Assembly: GCA_039829965.1 (NCBI GenBank)
Contig: CP139909.1
Location: forward strand, 434,001 to 498,000
DNA length: 64,000 nt
DNA from: Buchnera aphidicola (Chaetogeoica yunlongensis)
GTDB taxonomy: Bacteria > Pseudomonadota > Gammaproteobacteria > Enterobacterales > Enterobacteriaceae
Reading direction: 5' to 3'
In this document: one piece after another, positions 21,493 through 31,226 of the stretch
Position numbering within the stretch: the first letter of the stretch is position 1
How the letters are laid out: every line of letters starts with the position of its first letter
Program-made: the position numbers and the translations under genes
Notes under the pieces: model-generated
What the model was told of the DNA's origin: nothing
Database searches by the model: none
The model's input: only the letters and a program-made list of their open reading frames with translations

Positions 21493-21566
21493 TAATAAAG
21501 TTACTCTATTTAAAATAAATTCAATCATATTAACAAAATAAAAAAATTATTAACAATAAAAAAACT

Positions 21567-22034
21567 ATGATAACTAAAAATGAAACAAAAATTGCTATAA
21601 TTATTAGTAGATTTAATTATTCTATCAACACAAATTTATTAAATGGAGCCTTAGATACACTACAAAGAATAGGAAAAATTACCTTAAAAAATATATCTAT
21701 AATATACGTACCAGGAGCATATGAAATACCCACCATTTCTAATATTATTGCCAACAAAAAACAACATCATGCTATTATTACTTTAGGAACAATCATAAAA
21801 GGAAAAACATCACATTATTCATATATCTCTAATACGATCATTTCAGAACTATTAAAAATTAGCATAAAAACTAACATACCTATTTCTCTTGGAATAATTA
21901 CTGCAAATAATATTGAACAAGCAGTAGAAAGATCAGGACTCAAATTAGGAAATAAAGGAATAGAGTCAGCACTAGCAGCACTAGAAATGATTGATGTTAT
22001 TAAAAACATAAAAAAACAACATTATTCAAAATAA
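21567..22034 (+). CDS. ribE: 6,7-dimethyl-8-ribityllumazine synthase
   Basis: Condenses the ribityl-aminouracil product with dihydroxybutanone phosphate in the next-to-last step of riboflavin synthesis. At 155 residues it matches E. coli RibE/RibH (156). Conserved segments are IISRFNYSINTNLLNGALD, YVPGAYEIPTISN, LGTIIKGKTSHYSYI (His for catalysis) and the C-terminal NKGIESALAALEM. It lies with ribD and nusB, as in E. coli, but in the order ribE, ribD, nusB. A small AT hairpin (22058-22074) follows. Confidence 0.97.
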   Translation: MITKNETKIAIIISRFNYSINTNLLNGALDTLQRIGKITLKNISIIYVPGAYEIPTISNIIANKKQHHAIITLGTIIKGKTSHYSYISNTIISELLKISIKTNIPISLGIITANNIEQAVERSGLKLGNKGIESALAALEMIDVIKNIKKQHYSK

Positions 22035-22212
22035 CAACTATCAATTTTTAATAAAAAAACAATTGACAATTGTTAATAAAAAAGTTTTAAAAAATATAAT
22101 TAAACTATACCAAAATACTAAGTTGTACTTAAAAATAAATTAAACTTTTAATAATATAAAAAATATGTGATGATAAATAATCATTTAAAAATTTTGTAAA
22201 TTAAAAAAAAAT

Positions 22213-23448
22213 ATGAACAAAATTTTATCAATAAAAAAAAATTATTATCAATCTACTGTAAATAAAGATATATTTTATATGCAAAAAGCTATAAAACTAG
22301 CAAAAAAAGGAATATTAACTACATCTCCTAATCCTAATGTAGGATGTGTTATTGTTAATAAAAATACCATCGTTGGTAGTGGTTGGCATAAAAAAACAGG
22401 TATGCATCATGCAGAAATACATGCTATAAAAAAAGCTGGCATAAAAGCTCAAGGGGCAACTGCATACATAACTTTAGAACCTTGTAGCCATTTTGGCAAA
22501 ACACCTCCATGTTGTATTGCATTAACAACTTGTGGAATTTATAAAGTAGTAATAGCTACATTAGACCCTAATCCAAAAGTTTCTGGAAAAGGAATCCAAT
22601 GGTTAAAAAAAAATGGAGTATTGGTAAAAGTAGGAATTCTACTTAAAGAATCTATACAAATAAATCAAGGATTTTTTCAAAGAATGAAAACAGGAAAACC
22701 ATGGATACAACTAAAACTAGCAAGTTCTCTAGATGGACGTACAGCATTACAAAATGGAAAAAGTAAATGGATCACCTCAACTGAAGCTAGAAAAGACGTA
22801 CAATATCTTAGAAAAAAAACAGATGCTATCATTAGCAGTAGTAGTACTATACTTGCTGATAATCCATTGCTTACTATACGAAACACCAATAAAAACATCA
22901 AAACTAAAAAATTATCTACATCAAAAATAGAAAAAAAAAATGAAAATTACTATAAACAACCTATTAGAGTAATAATTGATAGCAAAAATAGAGTATTACC
23001 ATTACATAAATGTATCCAACAACCAGGAAAAATATTATTAATACGATTAATTCACGATAAAAAAATTTGGCCTAAAAATGTTGAACAAATAATTTTAGAT
23101 AAACAAAATAAAAAAATAAATCTTAAAAAATTAATATATATACTAGGAAAAAAAGAAATTAACAATATATTAATAGAAGCAGGACCAACACTTTCTAGTG
23201 AATTTTTAAAACTAAATCTAATAAATGAATTAATTATATATATTGCACCTAAATTACTAGGGCATTGCGCGTATCCGTTATTTTTTTTAAAGAACTATAA
23301 AATATTATCTCATGCACCAAAATTTAAGTTTAATGAAATTATTAAAATAGGCACAGATTTAAAATTAACATTAACTCAAATGCATTCACATCAAGAAAAT
23401 AAATACACATATTTAAATAAAAATTTTAATAATAAAAAGACTAATTGA
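22213..23448 (+). CDS. ribD: Bifunctional riboflavin deaminase/reductase RibD
   Basis: Performs deamination of the pyrimidine amine and then reduction of the ribosyl side chain in riboflavin synthesis. The deaminase domain comes first, with zinc site HAEIHAIKKAG and TLEPCSHFGKTPPCC (about residues 72-105). The reductase domain follows, with IQLKLASSLDGRTAL near 165 and VEAGPT-like LIEAGPTLSSEFLK near 325. It is 411 residues against 367 in E. coli. Part of the difference is an N-terminal extension of about 17 residues; ATG 22279 is an alternative start. Both domains are in one frame, unlike the two-gene arrangement I recall from the pea-aphid Buchnera. Confidence 0.95.
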   Translation: MNKILSIKKNYYQSTVNKDIFYMQKAIKLAKKGILTTSPNPNVGCVIVNKNTIVGSGWHKKTGMHHAEIHAIKKAGIKAQGATAYITLEPCSHFGKTPPCCIALTTCGIYKVVIATLDPNPKVSGKGIQWLKKNGVLVKVGILLKESIQINQGFFQRMKTGKPWIQLKLASSLDGRTALQNGKSKWITSTEARKDVQYLRKKTDAIISSSSTILADNPLLTIRNTNKNIKTKKLSTSKIEKKNENYYKQPIRVIIDSKNRVLPLHKCIQQPGKILLIRLIHDKKIWPKNVEQIILDKQNKKINLKKLIYILGKKEINNILIEAGPTLSSEFLKLNLINELIIYIAPKLLGHCAYPLFFLKNYKILSHAPKFKFNEIIKIGTDLKLTLTQMHSHQENKYTYLNKNFNNKKTN

Positions 23449-23535
23449 TTATTTCTAAATCAATTTATATAATTTTTAAAAAATGAAAATTTTAAATAAT
23501 TAATTATAGAAAAATTATAGGATATTTTAAATTAT

Positions 23536-23964
23536 ATGCAACCTAAAACAAGAAGAAAAGCAAGAGAATATGCAGTTCAAGTATTATATTCATGGCAAAT
23601 TTCTAAAAACAACATACATGATATTTTACAAGAATTTAAAAATCAAAAAAAAAACAAAGAAGTTGATTATATATACTTTACAGAAATCATTATTGGAGTT
23701 TTTGAAAATATAAAAATTTTAGATAAATTAATGGAGCCATATCTATCAAGAACCATCAACGAACTTGGTCAAATTGAAAAAGCAATACTCAGAATATCCT
23801 TTTTTGAATTAGAAAAAAGAAAAGATATTCCCTATAAAGTAACTATAAATGAGAGCATTGAATTAGCAAAATTATTTGGAGCAAAAGATAGCCATAAATT
23901 TATTAATGGTGTATTAGATAAAGCTTCTTATAAATTCAAAATACATAAAAAAAATAAATTTTAA
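23536..23964 (+). CDS. nusB: Transcription antitermination factor NusB
   Basis: With NusE (S10), NusB binds boxA RNA and supports rRNA transcription past terminators. At 142 residues it matches E. coli NusB (139). The start [20 protein letters not shown] contains the basic boxA-binding helix. Further matches are [17 protein letters not shown] and [14 protein letters not shown] near 95-115 and [11 protein letters not shown] near the end. It follows ribD, as in E. coli. A boxA-like site occurs before the 23S gene at 53.4 kb. Confidence 0.97.
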   Translation: MQPKTRRKAREYAVQVLYSWQISKNNIHDILQEFKNQKKNKEVDYIYFTEIIIGVFENIKILDKLMEPYLSRTINELGQIEKAILRISFFELEKRKDIPYKVTINESIELAKLFGAKDSHKFINGVLDKASYKFKIHKKNKF

Positions 23965-24203
23965 TCATTCTATTAACTATTTATAAGCAATATACACATT
24001 AAATTTTTAAATTTAAAAATAAATTAAAAATTATTTGTATTTATTATATATTTTAATAAAATTAAAATATTAATTCTATACACACATCTAAGTCATAAAG
24101 AATATGAAATCAACATTCTCTTAATAAAAAATAACCCATATTTTTAAAAAAATATTTTGTTTAAAAAAATTTTTTTGATAAAACTAATATTATAAAATAT
24201 CAA

Positions 24204-25409
24204 CTAAATTATTAAAAAATTTTTAAATTTAAAAAATATACTAATTAAAAACCAAAAAACTATCAATATTAATTCAAAACAAGATATTTCAAAAAAATTT
24301 AAATAATCAAATAAAAACCCTCCTAATATTCCTCCTAACGCAGAACCTAAAAATTGACTCGTAGAATATATAGCCATAGACGTACCTTTATAATTCACAA
24401 GAGAAAACTTTCCGACTAATATAGGAAGTATAGTTTCTAACAATACAAATACTATAAAAAATATCTGTAAAGAAAACATTAATAATAAAATACTAGTTTT
24501 GTAAAATAGTAAAAGTATGTAACATAAAAGAAACATCATTGTAGATATAATTATAGTATTCATATTATAAAAATAAGCAGTTTTAATAAACATCATTGCT
24601 AAAAAAACAACTAAAAATGATATTATAAATATTAATATATAAAATATGTTTAAACTATATCCAAAATATCCATAAACATTTTTAAATATTACAGGAATAG
24701 TAATAAAATTTAAAATTAATAAAAAATGAATAAAAAATATACTTAAATTTATCTGAAATAATTGTACATTTTTAAGAATTTTAAAAATGTTTTGTAATTC
24801 TAATTTAAAATTTATAACATGTTTATTATTATTAATAGAAAATTCTGGAATAAAAAATATAGAAATAAAAATACAAAATATAGATAAACATGAATTAATA
24901 AAAAATAAATAATAAAAACCAAATAAATTAATAATAATAGGACCTAATATCATTGCTAAAAAAAAACTAATTCCAAAAAATATCCCTAAAATTCCCATAA
25001 TTTTTATTCTATTTAAAGAAGATATTACTGAATCAGATAACAAAGCCATACAAACAGAAGAAATAGCTGCTGACCCCTGTAAACCTCGACCTACAATAAT
25101 TCCAAAAATAGAATCAGAAAACCAACATAAGATATTTCCCAATAAAAATACAATTAATCCTAGAATTATAATTTTTTTCCGACCAAATTTATCCGATAAC
25201 CATCCACAAGGAATTTGAAAAATAAATTGAAAAATACCATAAATTCCAATAGCTATTCCAATTAAAAACATATTACTATTTTTTAAAATCAACCCGCATG
25301 TACTTAAAGAAGGAACAACCATAAACATTGCAAATATTCTTAAAAAAAGAATTAAACAAACTCCTACTATAACTTTAATTTCACATATATTTAATTTAGC
25401 AATAAACAT
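24204..25409 (-). CDS. yajR: MFS transporter YajR
   Basis: A predicted major facilitator superfamily exporter with about twelve membrane helices; the substrate is unknown. At 401 residues it is shorter than E. coli YajR (454), and the missing part corresponds to the C-terminal cytoplasmic YAM domain. The MFS loop 2-3 motif is clear in GWLSDKFGRKKIIILG near residue 70, and LQGSAAISSVCMALLSD marks helix 4. It lies beside cyoE, as expected from E. coli. The 239-base gap to nusB has no gene I can recognise, whereas E. coli has dxs, ispA and xseB in this interval. Confidence 0.9.
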   Translation of the reverse strand: MFIAKLNICEIKVIVGVCLILFLRIFAMFMVVPSLSTCGLILKNSNMFLIGIAIGIYGIFQFIFQIPCGWLSDKFGRKKIIILGLIVFLLGNILCWFSDSIFGIIVGRGLQGSAAISSVCMALLSDSVISSLNRIKIMGILGIFFGISFFLAMILGPIIINLFGFYYLFFINSCLSIFCIFISIFFIPEFSINNNKHVINFKLELQNIFKILKNVQLFQINLSIFFIHFLLILNFITIPVIFKNVYGYFGYSLNIFYILIFIISFLVVFLAMMFIKTAYFYNMNTIIISTMMFLLCYILLLFYKTSILLLMFSLQIFFIVFVLLETILPILVGKFSLVNYKGTSMAIYSTSQFLGSALGGILGGFLFDYLNFFEISCFELILIVFWFLISIFFKFKNFLII

Positions 25410-25524
25410 TTTATACTGTATTTCCTATTGAAAAATTTAATATATTAAATATAATAAACTAAAATATTTTCATTTTATTATAAAAATTTTGCAAAAAAAC
25501 TATAACTAAAAAAAACAACAAACT

Positions 25525-25809
25525 ATGAATTTTATAAATAACTGGAATAAAAAAATAGCACAAGATATTGCAAAAAAAGAATTTATAAAAATGACAAAAA
25601 ATCACTGGGAAATAATTTATATTCTGAGAGATTTTTATTTAAAATTTAATTTAGCACCATCTATGAGAATTTTAATTAAACTATTAGAAAAAAAACAAAA
25701 ATTTACAAAAAAATATTCTAGTAGATATATATTAAAATTATTTCCAAATAATTCTATCAAAAAAGCTAATAAAATAGCAGGAATTCCAACTTCTAATAAT
25801 TGTATATAA
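25525..25809 (+). CDS. tusE: Sulfur relay protein TusE (DsrC family)
   Basis: TusE takes sulfur from TusBCD and hands it to MnmA for tRNA 2-thiouridine formation. Recognised from TKNHWEIIYILRDFYLKFN near 24-42, SRYILKLFPNN, and the C-terminal KIAGIPTSNNCI. The penultimate cysteine of the latter is the DsrC-family sulfur carrier (Cys108 in E. coli). At 94 residues against 109, the loss is at the N-terminus: only six residues precede the conserved Trp instead of about 22. An upstream in-frame stop at 25507 rules out a longer protein. It stands alone between yajR and cyoE. Confidence 0.9.
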   Translation: MNFINNWNKKIAQDIAKKEFIKMTKNHWEIIYILRDFYLKFNLAPSMRILIKLLEKKQKFTKKYSSRYILKLFPNNSIKKANKIAGIPTSNNCI

Positions 25810-25862
25810 TTTTTTTTAACAATAATCTACGTAGTATAACAAAATGAAAATATTATTTTTTA

Positions 25863-26732
25863 CTACACAATATAATCAAAAGAAATAAAAACATCCAATA
25901 AAAAAACTACAATAATAGACCACTGAAATACCTTTTTAGCCCATAATTTACTATTATCATGTGTTAATTTCAAACACGAATAATATAACCATACCGAACA
26001 CAACACAAATAAAACTATAAAATATTTATAACCTAAAAAATTTAATATAAATAAACCACAAGAAAAAATAAAAAACAAAATAATAGTAATTACTATATTA
26101 TACTGAGTAATTTTCAACCCATAAATAATTGGAAAAATCGGTATATTAGCCATTCTATAATCTTCTAAATAAAATATACATAAAGAATAAGAATGAGGTA
26201 TTTGCCAAAAAGCAAACATAAGAAATAAATATAATACACAAACATCTAAATTATTAATAACTGAACAATAACCAATTATAGGAGGTAAAGCACCAGAAAT
26301 ACTACCTACAACTACAGAAAAAGCTGATTTTTTTTTTAACAGAAAACTGTATATAAATACATATACAAACCATCCTATAATATACAAAATACAACATAAT
26401 ATGTTTATAAATGTAATACAAACACAAATACCTAATGAAAACATAATTATAGAAAAAATAATAACTGAATTACAATATTTTGTATATTCAACTAATATTC
26501 TATGTTGAGTTCGCAACATAAATTTATCTATTTTTCGATCAATAACATTATTAAGAATGCATGAAGAAGCAACTACTAAAAATAAACATAACGAATTAAA
26601 AAAAAACAATTTAAAATTTAAATTACCCCTGGATCCTAAAAAATATCCAGAGCATAAAGACACCCAATTTGCCAAAATTATTTTTGGTTTTAATAATTCA
26701 AAAAAATAAAATATCATAACTATATCATACAA
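25863..26732 (-). CDS. cyoE: Protoheme IX farnesyltransferase (heme O synthase)
   Basis: Attaches a farnesyl group to heme b to give the heme O used by cytochrome bo. At 289 residues it is near E. coli CyoE (296). It is a UbiA-family membrane protein with seven to nine helices. The Asp-rich prenyl-binding motifs are NNVIDRKIDKFMLRTQHR near 62 and a second loop, LEDYRMANIPIFPIIYG, near 195. It is the last gene of the cyo operon and overlaps the end of cyoD by 13 bases, suggesting coupled translation. Confidence 0.97.
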   Translation of the reverse strand: MYDIVMIFYFFELLKPKIILANWVSLCSGYFLGSRGNLNFKLFFFNSLCLFLVVASSCILNNVIDRKIDKFMLRTQHRILVEYTKYCNSVIIFSIIMFSLGICVCITFINILCCILYIIGWFVYVFIYSFLLKKKSAFSVVVGSISGALPPIIGYCSVINNLDVCVLYLFLMFAFWQIPHSYSLCIFYLEDYRMANIPIFPIIYGLKITQYNIVITIILFFIFSCGLFILNFLGYKYFIVLFVLCSVWLYYSCLKLTHDNSKLWAKKVFQWSIIVVFLLDVFISFDYIV

Positions 26733-27049
26733 AAAACATTATGATTCAAATTTTGCATTATCCAAACAGAACCGAATAATATAACTATTCCTACAAAAAA
26801 AACAAAAATAAAAAAAAATAAATTCAATCTATTTTTAATTGAAAAATCAACATGAAGAAAAAATTTTAACTGAATTAAAATCTGACAAAATAAACAAAAA
26901 AGAACAAAAAAATCATTATACATCTTAGAAAAAATTTTATTTATAACTATAAAAAAAGGAAAAATACTTAACAAACTTAAAGAAATCAACACTAAAAAAT
27001 AAATAACATATTTATTTTCTAAAAAAGATGAAGATTTTAATTTAAACAT
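26720..27049 (-). CDS. cyoD: Cytochrome bo oxidase subunit IV
   Basis: Small accessory subunit of the ubiquinol oxidase, thought to help copper and subunit assembly. It has 109 residues, as in E. coli, with three hydrophobic helices. The sequence is poorly conserved, but ending in SVWIMQNLNHNVF (E. coli: WIMYNLNHNMM type) makes it clear, as does its place between cyoC and cyoE. Seven bases separate it from cyoC. Confidence 0.93.
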   Translation of the reverse strand: MFKLKSSSFLENKYVIYFLVLISLSLLSIFPFFIVINKIFSKMYNDFFVLFCLFCQILIQLKFFLHVDFSIKNRLNLFFFIFVFFVGIVILFGSVWIMQNLNHNVFCMI

Positions 27050-27056
27050 TGTTTAC

Positions 27057-27641
27057 TTATGTCACTCCAAATAAATATACAATAGAAAATAAAAAAACCC
27101 ATACTATATCTAAAAAATGCCAAAACAAATTCAAACACAATATACGACGATAAACTATATTAGATATACTAAATATAAAAATATCTCGTATTATCACCAA
27201 AATCCATAACAACCCTAAAAACACATGAAATCCATGCATAGATATTAAAGCAAACAAAGATGATAAAAATCCACTACAAGATGGACCATATCCTTTAGAA
27301 ATTAAATTAAAAAATTCAAATATTTCCAACAAAAAAAATCCAGAACCTAATAAAAACGTAAACAATAACCAAAAAATAGTTTTAAATTTGTCTCCTTGTT
27401 TAAATTTAAATAATGATAAACTACAAGAAAAAGAACTAAACAAAAGCAAAAAAGTTTCTTTTATAATCACAGTATATTGAAAAATATCATTACCTGAAGG
27501 ACCATGCGAAATATTATTTTTTAAAATAAAATAAACAGAAAACAACGTAAAAAAAATAATACAATCACTCATTAAATACAACCAAAAACCAAACAATTCT
27601 TTTGAAAAAAAAGTAGTATTCAATTTATAATTTACATTCAT
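27057..27641 (-). CDS. cyoC: Cytochrome bo oxidase subunit III
   Basis: Membrane subunit III of the proton-pumping ubiquinol oxidase. It has 194 residues and five predicted helices. Conserved parts are FGFWLYLMSDCIIFFTLFSV near 17, MHGFHVFLGLLWILV near 135 and LFWHFLDIVWVFLFS near 170, which are typical of heme-copper oxidase subunit III. Lies 37 bases after cyoB in the operon. Confidence 0.97.
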   Translation of the reverse strand: MNVNYKLNTTFFSKELFGFWLYLMSDCIIFFTLFSVYFILKNNISHGPSGNDIFQYTVIIKETFLLLFSSFSCSLSLFKFKQGDKFKTIFWLLFTFLLGSGFFLLEIFEFFNLISKGYGPSCSGFLSSLFALISMHGFHVFLGLLWILVIIRDIFIFSISNIVYRRILCLNLFWHFLDIVWVFLFSIVYLFGVT

Positions 27642-27678
27642 ATATTTCCTTTACTCTAAAATTAAAACTCAAACTAAA

Positions 27679-29664
27679 CTACATTAATCTTCTTTTAATA
27701 TGTAAACGTTTATTTTCAGTTTTAATTATATCTTGTACAGTAACAATAAAATTACATTTCGTATTTAAACTTTTTAAAATTATGCAACATACAATAAAAA
27801 AAATAGAAGAAAAAAACAACCAAAAAATATACCAAACAGCAGAAAACCCCAATAATAACGAAAAAAAACTAATAACTACTCCATAACTAGTATTTTTAGG
27901 CATATAAAAATTAACATACTCATGTTTTCTATAATAAATTTTATTTTTACGTTTCGATTCCCAAAAATCATCTCTACACTTAACTATAGGACGTACCGCA
28001 AAATTATAAAAAGGAGGAGGAGATATAGTAGACCATTCTAATGTTCTTCCATCCCAAGGATCTCCAGTAACATCTTCGTTTTGATTTCTATGTTTGATTG
28101 ATACAATTACCTGAATAATTTGACATAATATTCCAATAGAAATTAATATTGTACCACAAGAAGCAATAGTTAACATACAATGAAACTGCGTATCAATATT
28201 TTGACTAAGACGTCTAGTCATACCCATCATTCCTAAAACGTAAAGCGGCATAAAAGCAAAAATAAAACCAAAAAACCAAAAACAAAAAGAAATTTTTCCC
28301 CATTTTTCAGATAATAAAAATCCGAATAATTTAGGAAACCAATATGTAATTCCAGCAAAACATCCAAAAACTACTCCCCCAATAATAACATTATGAAAAT
28401 GAGCTACTAAAAACAAACTATTATGTAATACAAAATCTATTACAGGTAAAGATAACAGAACTCCAGTCATGCCTCCAATAGAAAATGTCACTAAAAATCC
28501 AAGAGTCCATAACATAATAGAATTAATTTGAATATTACCACGATACATAGTAAACAACCAATTAAAAATTTTTACTCCAGTAGGAATGGCAATTATCATA
28601 GTAGCTATTCCAAAAAAAGCATTGACATTTGCACCAGCACCCATTGTAAAAAAATGATGTAACCATACTATAAAAGAAAAAATAGTAATAACAATAGTTG
28701 CCCAAACTAAAGAAGTATAACCAAACAAAGATTTTCTAGAAAAAGTAGAAACTACTTCAGAAAAAACACCAAAAGCTGGAAGAGCTAAAATATATACTTC
28801 AGGATGCCCCCAAATCCAAATTAAATTAACATACATCATAGAATTACCTCCAAAATCATTTGTAAAGAAATGAAATCCGAGATATCTATCTAATGTCAAT
28901 AATAATAAACTAACAGTTAGAACAGGAAAAGAAACTAAAATTAGAATATTTGTACAAAAAGCAGTCCACGTAAATACAGGTAATTTAAACCAACTCATTC
29001 CGTTGGTTCTCATTTTTATAATTGTCACTAAAAAATTAATAGCTGTTAAAGTAGTACCAATTCCAGATATTTGTAAACTCCAAATCCAATAATCAACACC
29101 TACTCCAGGACTATATTTTATTCCAGATAATGGAGGATAAGCTAACCATCCCGTTTGTGCAAACTCTCCAATTCCTAGTGACAAATTAATTAAAATTGCT
29201 CCAGAAATTGTTAACCATAAACTTAAATTATTTAAAAATGGAAAAGCAACATCACGAGCACCAATTTGTAGAGGAACTACAAAATTCATTAATCCAACTA
29301 CTAATGGCATGGCAACAAAAAAAATCATAATGACACCGTGAGCTGTAAACACCTGATCATAATGATGCGAAGATAAAAAACCAAGTCCATTACCAGTAAA
29401 AGAAGATGCTAAAAATTGTTGAGTACGCATCATAACTGCATCTATAAAACCTCTAAATAACATTATAAATGCCAAAAAAATATACATTTTAGCAATTTTT
29501 TTATGATCAACTGAACAGAACCATTCATTCCATAAATACACCCACTTTTTTAAGAAAGTAATTATTGTTCCAATAACAATAAATATAAACAATACTATAC
29601 TACAAGTTACCATGATAATAGCATCATGATACGGAATTGAATCTAAACATAATCTACCAAACAT
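27679..29664 (-). CDS. cyoB: Cytochrome bo oxidase subunit I
   Basis: Catalytic subunit of the ubiquinol oxidase, carrying low-spin heme b and the heme o3-CuB centre where oxygen is reduced. At 661 residues it matches E. coli CyoB (663). Metal ligands are all visible: His in [19 protein letters not shown] near 106, the CuB site [15 protein letters not shown] with the cross-linked His-Tyr pair near 284-288, [11 protein letters not shown] near 333, and the two histidines of [12 protein letters not shown] near 419-421. It is among the best conserved proteins in the window. Confidence 0.99.
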   Translation of the reverse strand: MFGRLCLDSIPYHDAIIMVTCSIVLFIFIVIGTIITFLKKWVYLWNEWFCSVDHKKIAKMYIFLAFIMLFRGFIDAVMMRTQQFLASSFTGNGLGFLSSHHYDQVFTAHGVIMIFFVAMPLVVGLMNFVVPLQIGARDVAFPFLNNLSLWLTISGAILINLSLGIGEFAQTGWLAYPPLSGIKYSPGVGVDYWIWSLQISGIGTTLTAINFLVTIIKMRTNGMSWFKLPVFTWTAFCTNILILVSFPVLTVSLLLLTLDRYLGFHFFTNDFGGNSMMYVNLIWIWGHPEVYILALPAFGVFSEVVSTFSRKSLFGYTSLVWATIVITIFSFIVWLHHFFTMGAGANVNAFFGIATMIIAIPTGVKIFNWLFTMYRGNIQINSIMLWTLGFLVTFSIGGMTGVLLSLPVIDFVLHNSLFLVAHFHNVIIGGVVFGCFAGITYWFPKLFGFLLSEKWGKISFCFWFFGFIFAFMPLYVLGMMGMTRRLSQNIDTQFHCMLTIASCGTILISIGILCQIIQVIVSIKHRNQNEDVTGDPWDGRTLEWSTISPPPFYNFAVRPIVKCRDDFWESKRKNKIYYRKHEYVNFYMPKNTSYGVVISFFSLLLGFSAVWYIFWLFFSSIFFIVCCIILKSLNTKCNFIVTVQDIIKTENKRLHIKRRLM

Positions 29665-29725
29665 TATTTTTAATCCTTATAAAACATTTATTCATCTTAT
29701 AAAAAAAATAATTATTTTTAATAAA

Positions 29726-30589
29726 TTAAGTAATTAAAGTATTTTTAACAATTAAATTAAATAAATCTGTAGACACATTAGAAAAATATCTAACTGAATT
29801 ATCTTCATAAAATTTATTAATAAAACGATAAAATACATATATAGAATTCAATCTATACTTAGATAATTGAACTTGTTTAACCCATTCATTAAAAATATAA
29901 CGATTTGAAACTACTAATACATTAAATTTCATATTTGAAAATCCTTTTCCACTATAATTAGAAGAAAAACCTTTAAATAATCCAGATCTATTTGCAATTA
30001 AATTTAAACTAGTTTGCATGCCAGGCATAGTATATATTTGACTTCCTAATGAAGGAATAAAAAAAGAATTCATTACAGAATCAGAAGTTAATGTAAATAT
30101 TATTGGTGTATTTATTGGAATGACTAATTTATTAATTGTAGCAATTTTTTTATCTGGATAAATAAACAACCACTTCCAATCCAAAGATATTACATTAATT
30201 CTAATAGGTTGTACATTATTAGCAACTAAAATAGGTTTTTTAGGATCTAATTCATGTGTCGATTTCCATGATAAAATAGATAAAAACAATACTATAAAAA
30301 TAGGAATACCCCAAGTTAAAACTTCTATTATATTAGAATGAGACCATGTTGGAGTATATATTTTATTAACATTAGATTCTCTGTAACTTAATAAAAAAAA
30401 TATTGTCATAAAAATCACTGGAATAATTATAAACAACATAGTTACAAAAGCTATAATAAAAAAATAACATTGCTGTTGAGCAATTAATCCATTTGGAGAA
30501 AAAATTGTACTACTACATCCATTAATACAAAACACACAACTTAACAACACAAAATTTAAAATATAACTTTTAAACTTGATAAATTTCAT
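29726..30589 (-). CDS. cyoA: Cytochrome bo oxidase subunit II (lipoprotein)
   Basis: Subunit II of the ubiquinol oxidase, with a periplasmic cupredoxin-like domain lacking the CuA ligands. I start it at ATG 30589: GGAG (30600-30597) is seven bases upstream and the N-terminus MKFIKFKSYILNF then aligns with E. coli. An in-frame ATG at 30631 would add 14 residues. The protein is 287 residues (E. coli 315). A lipobox-like CINGC with the lipid cysteine near 25 is followed by two membrane helices and WSHSNIIEVLTWGIPIFIV. Conserved periplasmic pieces are SLDWKWLFIYPD and SFFIPSLGSQIYTMPGMQT. First gene of cyoABCDE. Confidence 0.95.
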   Translation of the reverse strand: MKFIKFKSYILNFVLLSCVFCINGCSSTIFSPNGLIAQQQCYFFIIAFVTMLFIIIPVIFMTIFFLLSYRESNVNKIYTPTWSHSNIIEVLTWGIPIFIVLFLSILSWKSTHELDPKKPILVANNVQPIRINVISLDWKWLFIYPDKKIATINKLVIPINTPIIFTLTSDSVMNSFFIPSLGSQIYTMPGMQTSLNLIANRSGLFKGFSSNYSGKGFSNMKFNVLVVSNRYIFNEWVKQVQLSKYRLNSIYVFYRFINKFYEDNSVRYFSNVSTDLFNLIVKNTLIT

Positions 30590-30902
30590 TTTAAAACTCC
30601 AAATTTTAAATTCTAGAAATAACAATATCATATTAAATTTTTATATTTAATATATTATATCTTATGATATTATCAAATCTTATAAGAATATCTAAATTTA
30701 GAAAATTACATTTATTAAAATATTTTATTATGAATACTATAAAACTTAAAAGCACACTTAATAAATATTAACAAAATAAAACTATCTATTTTTTTAATAA
30801 AAAATATAACGACTATCTAATATTCAAATACAAACTTTAAAAAATTAAAAACACAATAAATTATTATATAAATTAAAATTTATCACAAGTGAGTGAATTA
30901 AA
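30590..30902. promoter_or_regulatory. Divergent cyoA/bolA intergenic region
   Basis: These 313 bases of A/T-rich spacer must contain the cyo operon promoter (leftward) and the bolA promoter (rightward). No convincing -35/-10 pair stands out. In E. coli ampG and yajG lie here; I see no trace of either. AAGTGAG before bolA is a plausible ribosome binding site. Confidence 0.4.
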
Positions 30903-31226
30903 ATGATTAAAAAAAAAATAGAAAAAATTTTGAAAACTAAAATAATTATTCATAAGTTAAAAATATATAATGAAAGCAAAAAACATAATACTACTCCAAA
31001 TTTAAAAAATACTCATTTTAAAATTATAATAGTAAGTGATGATTTTTTTAAAATTAAACTCATAGATAGACATAGAAAAATACATTTATTACTATCAAAA
31101 TATATTTATGAACATACAATAAAATCATTATCAATACATACTTATACTATTTCAGAATGGAATAATAATAAAAATATACATTTATTAAAATCTTCAATCT
31201 GTATTAACAAAACTCATCTAACATAA
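30903..31226 (+). CDS. bolA: BolA family protein
   Basis: BolA works with monothiol glutaredoxins in iron-sulfur handling and, in E. coli, affects cell shape under stress. At 107 residues it matches the family. Diagnostic pieces are NTHFKIIIVSDDFFKIKLIDRH (the conserved HF and RHR region), with the invariant His in SLSIHTYTISEWN near 80. Its position before clpP fits the E. coli order bolA-tig-clpP, but tig is missing here. Confidence 0.93.
   Translation: MIKKKIEKILKTKIIIHKLKIYNESKKHNTTPNLKNTHFKIIIVSDDFFKIKLIDRHRKIHLLLSKYIYEHTIKSLSIHTYTISEWNNNKNIHLLKSSICINKTHLT

Noticed and set aside
24081..24125. AGAAT...ATTCT pair between nusB and yajR as a convergent terminator
   Set aside because: Stem of five A/T-rich pairs with a long loop; not distinguishable from background.
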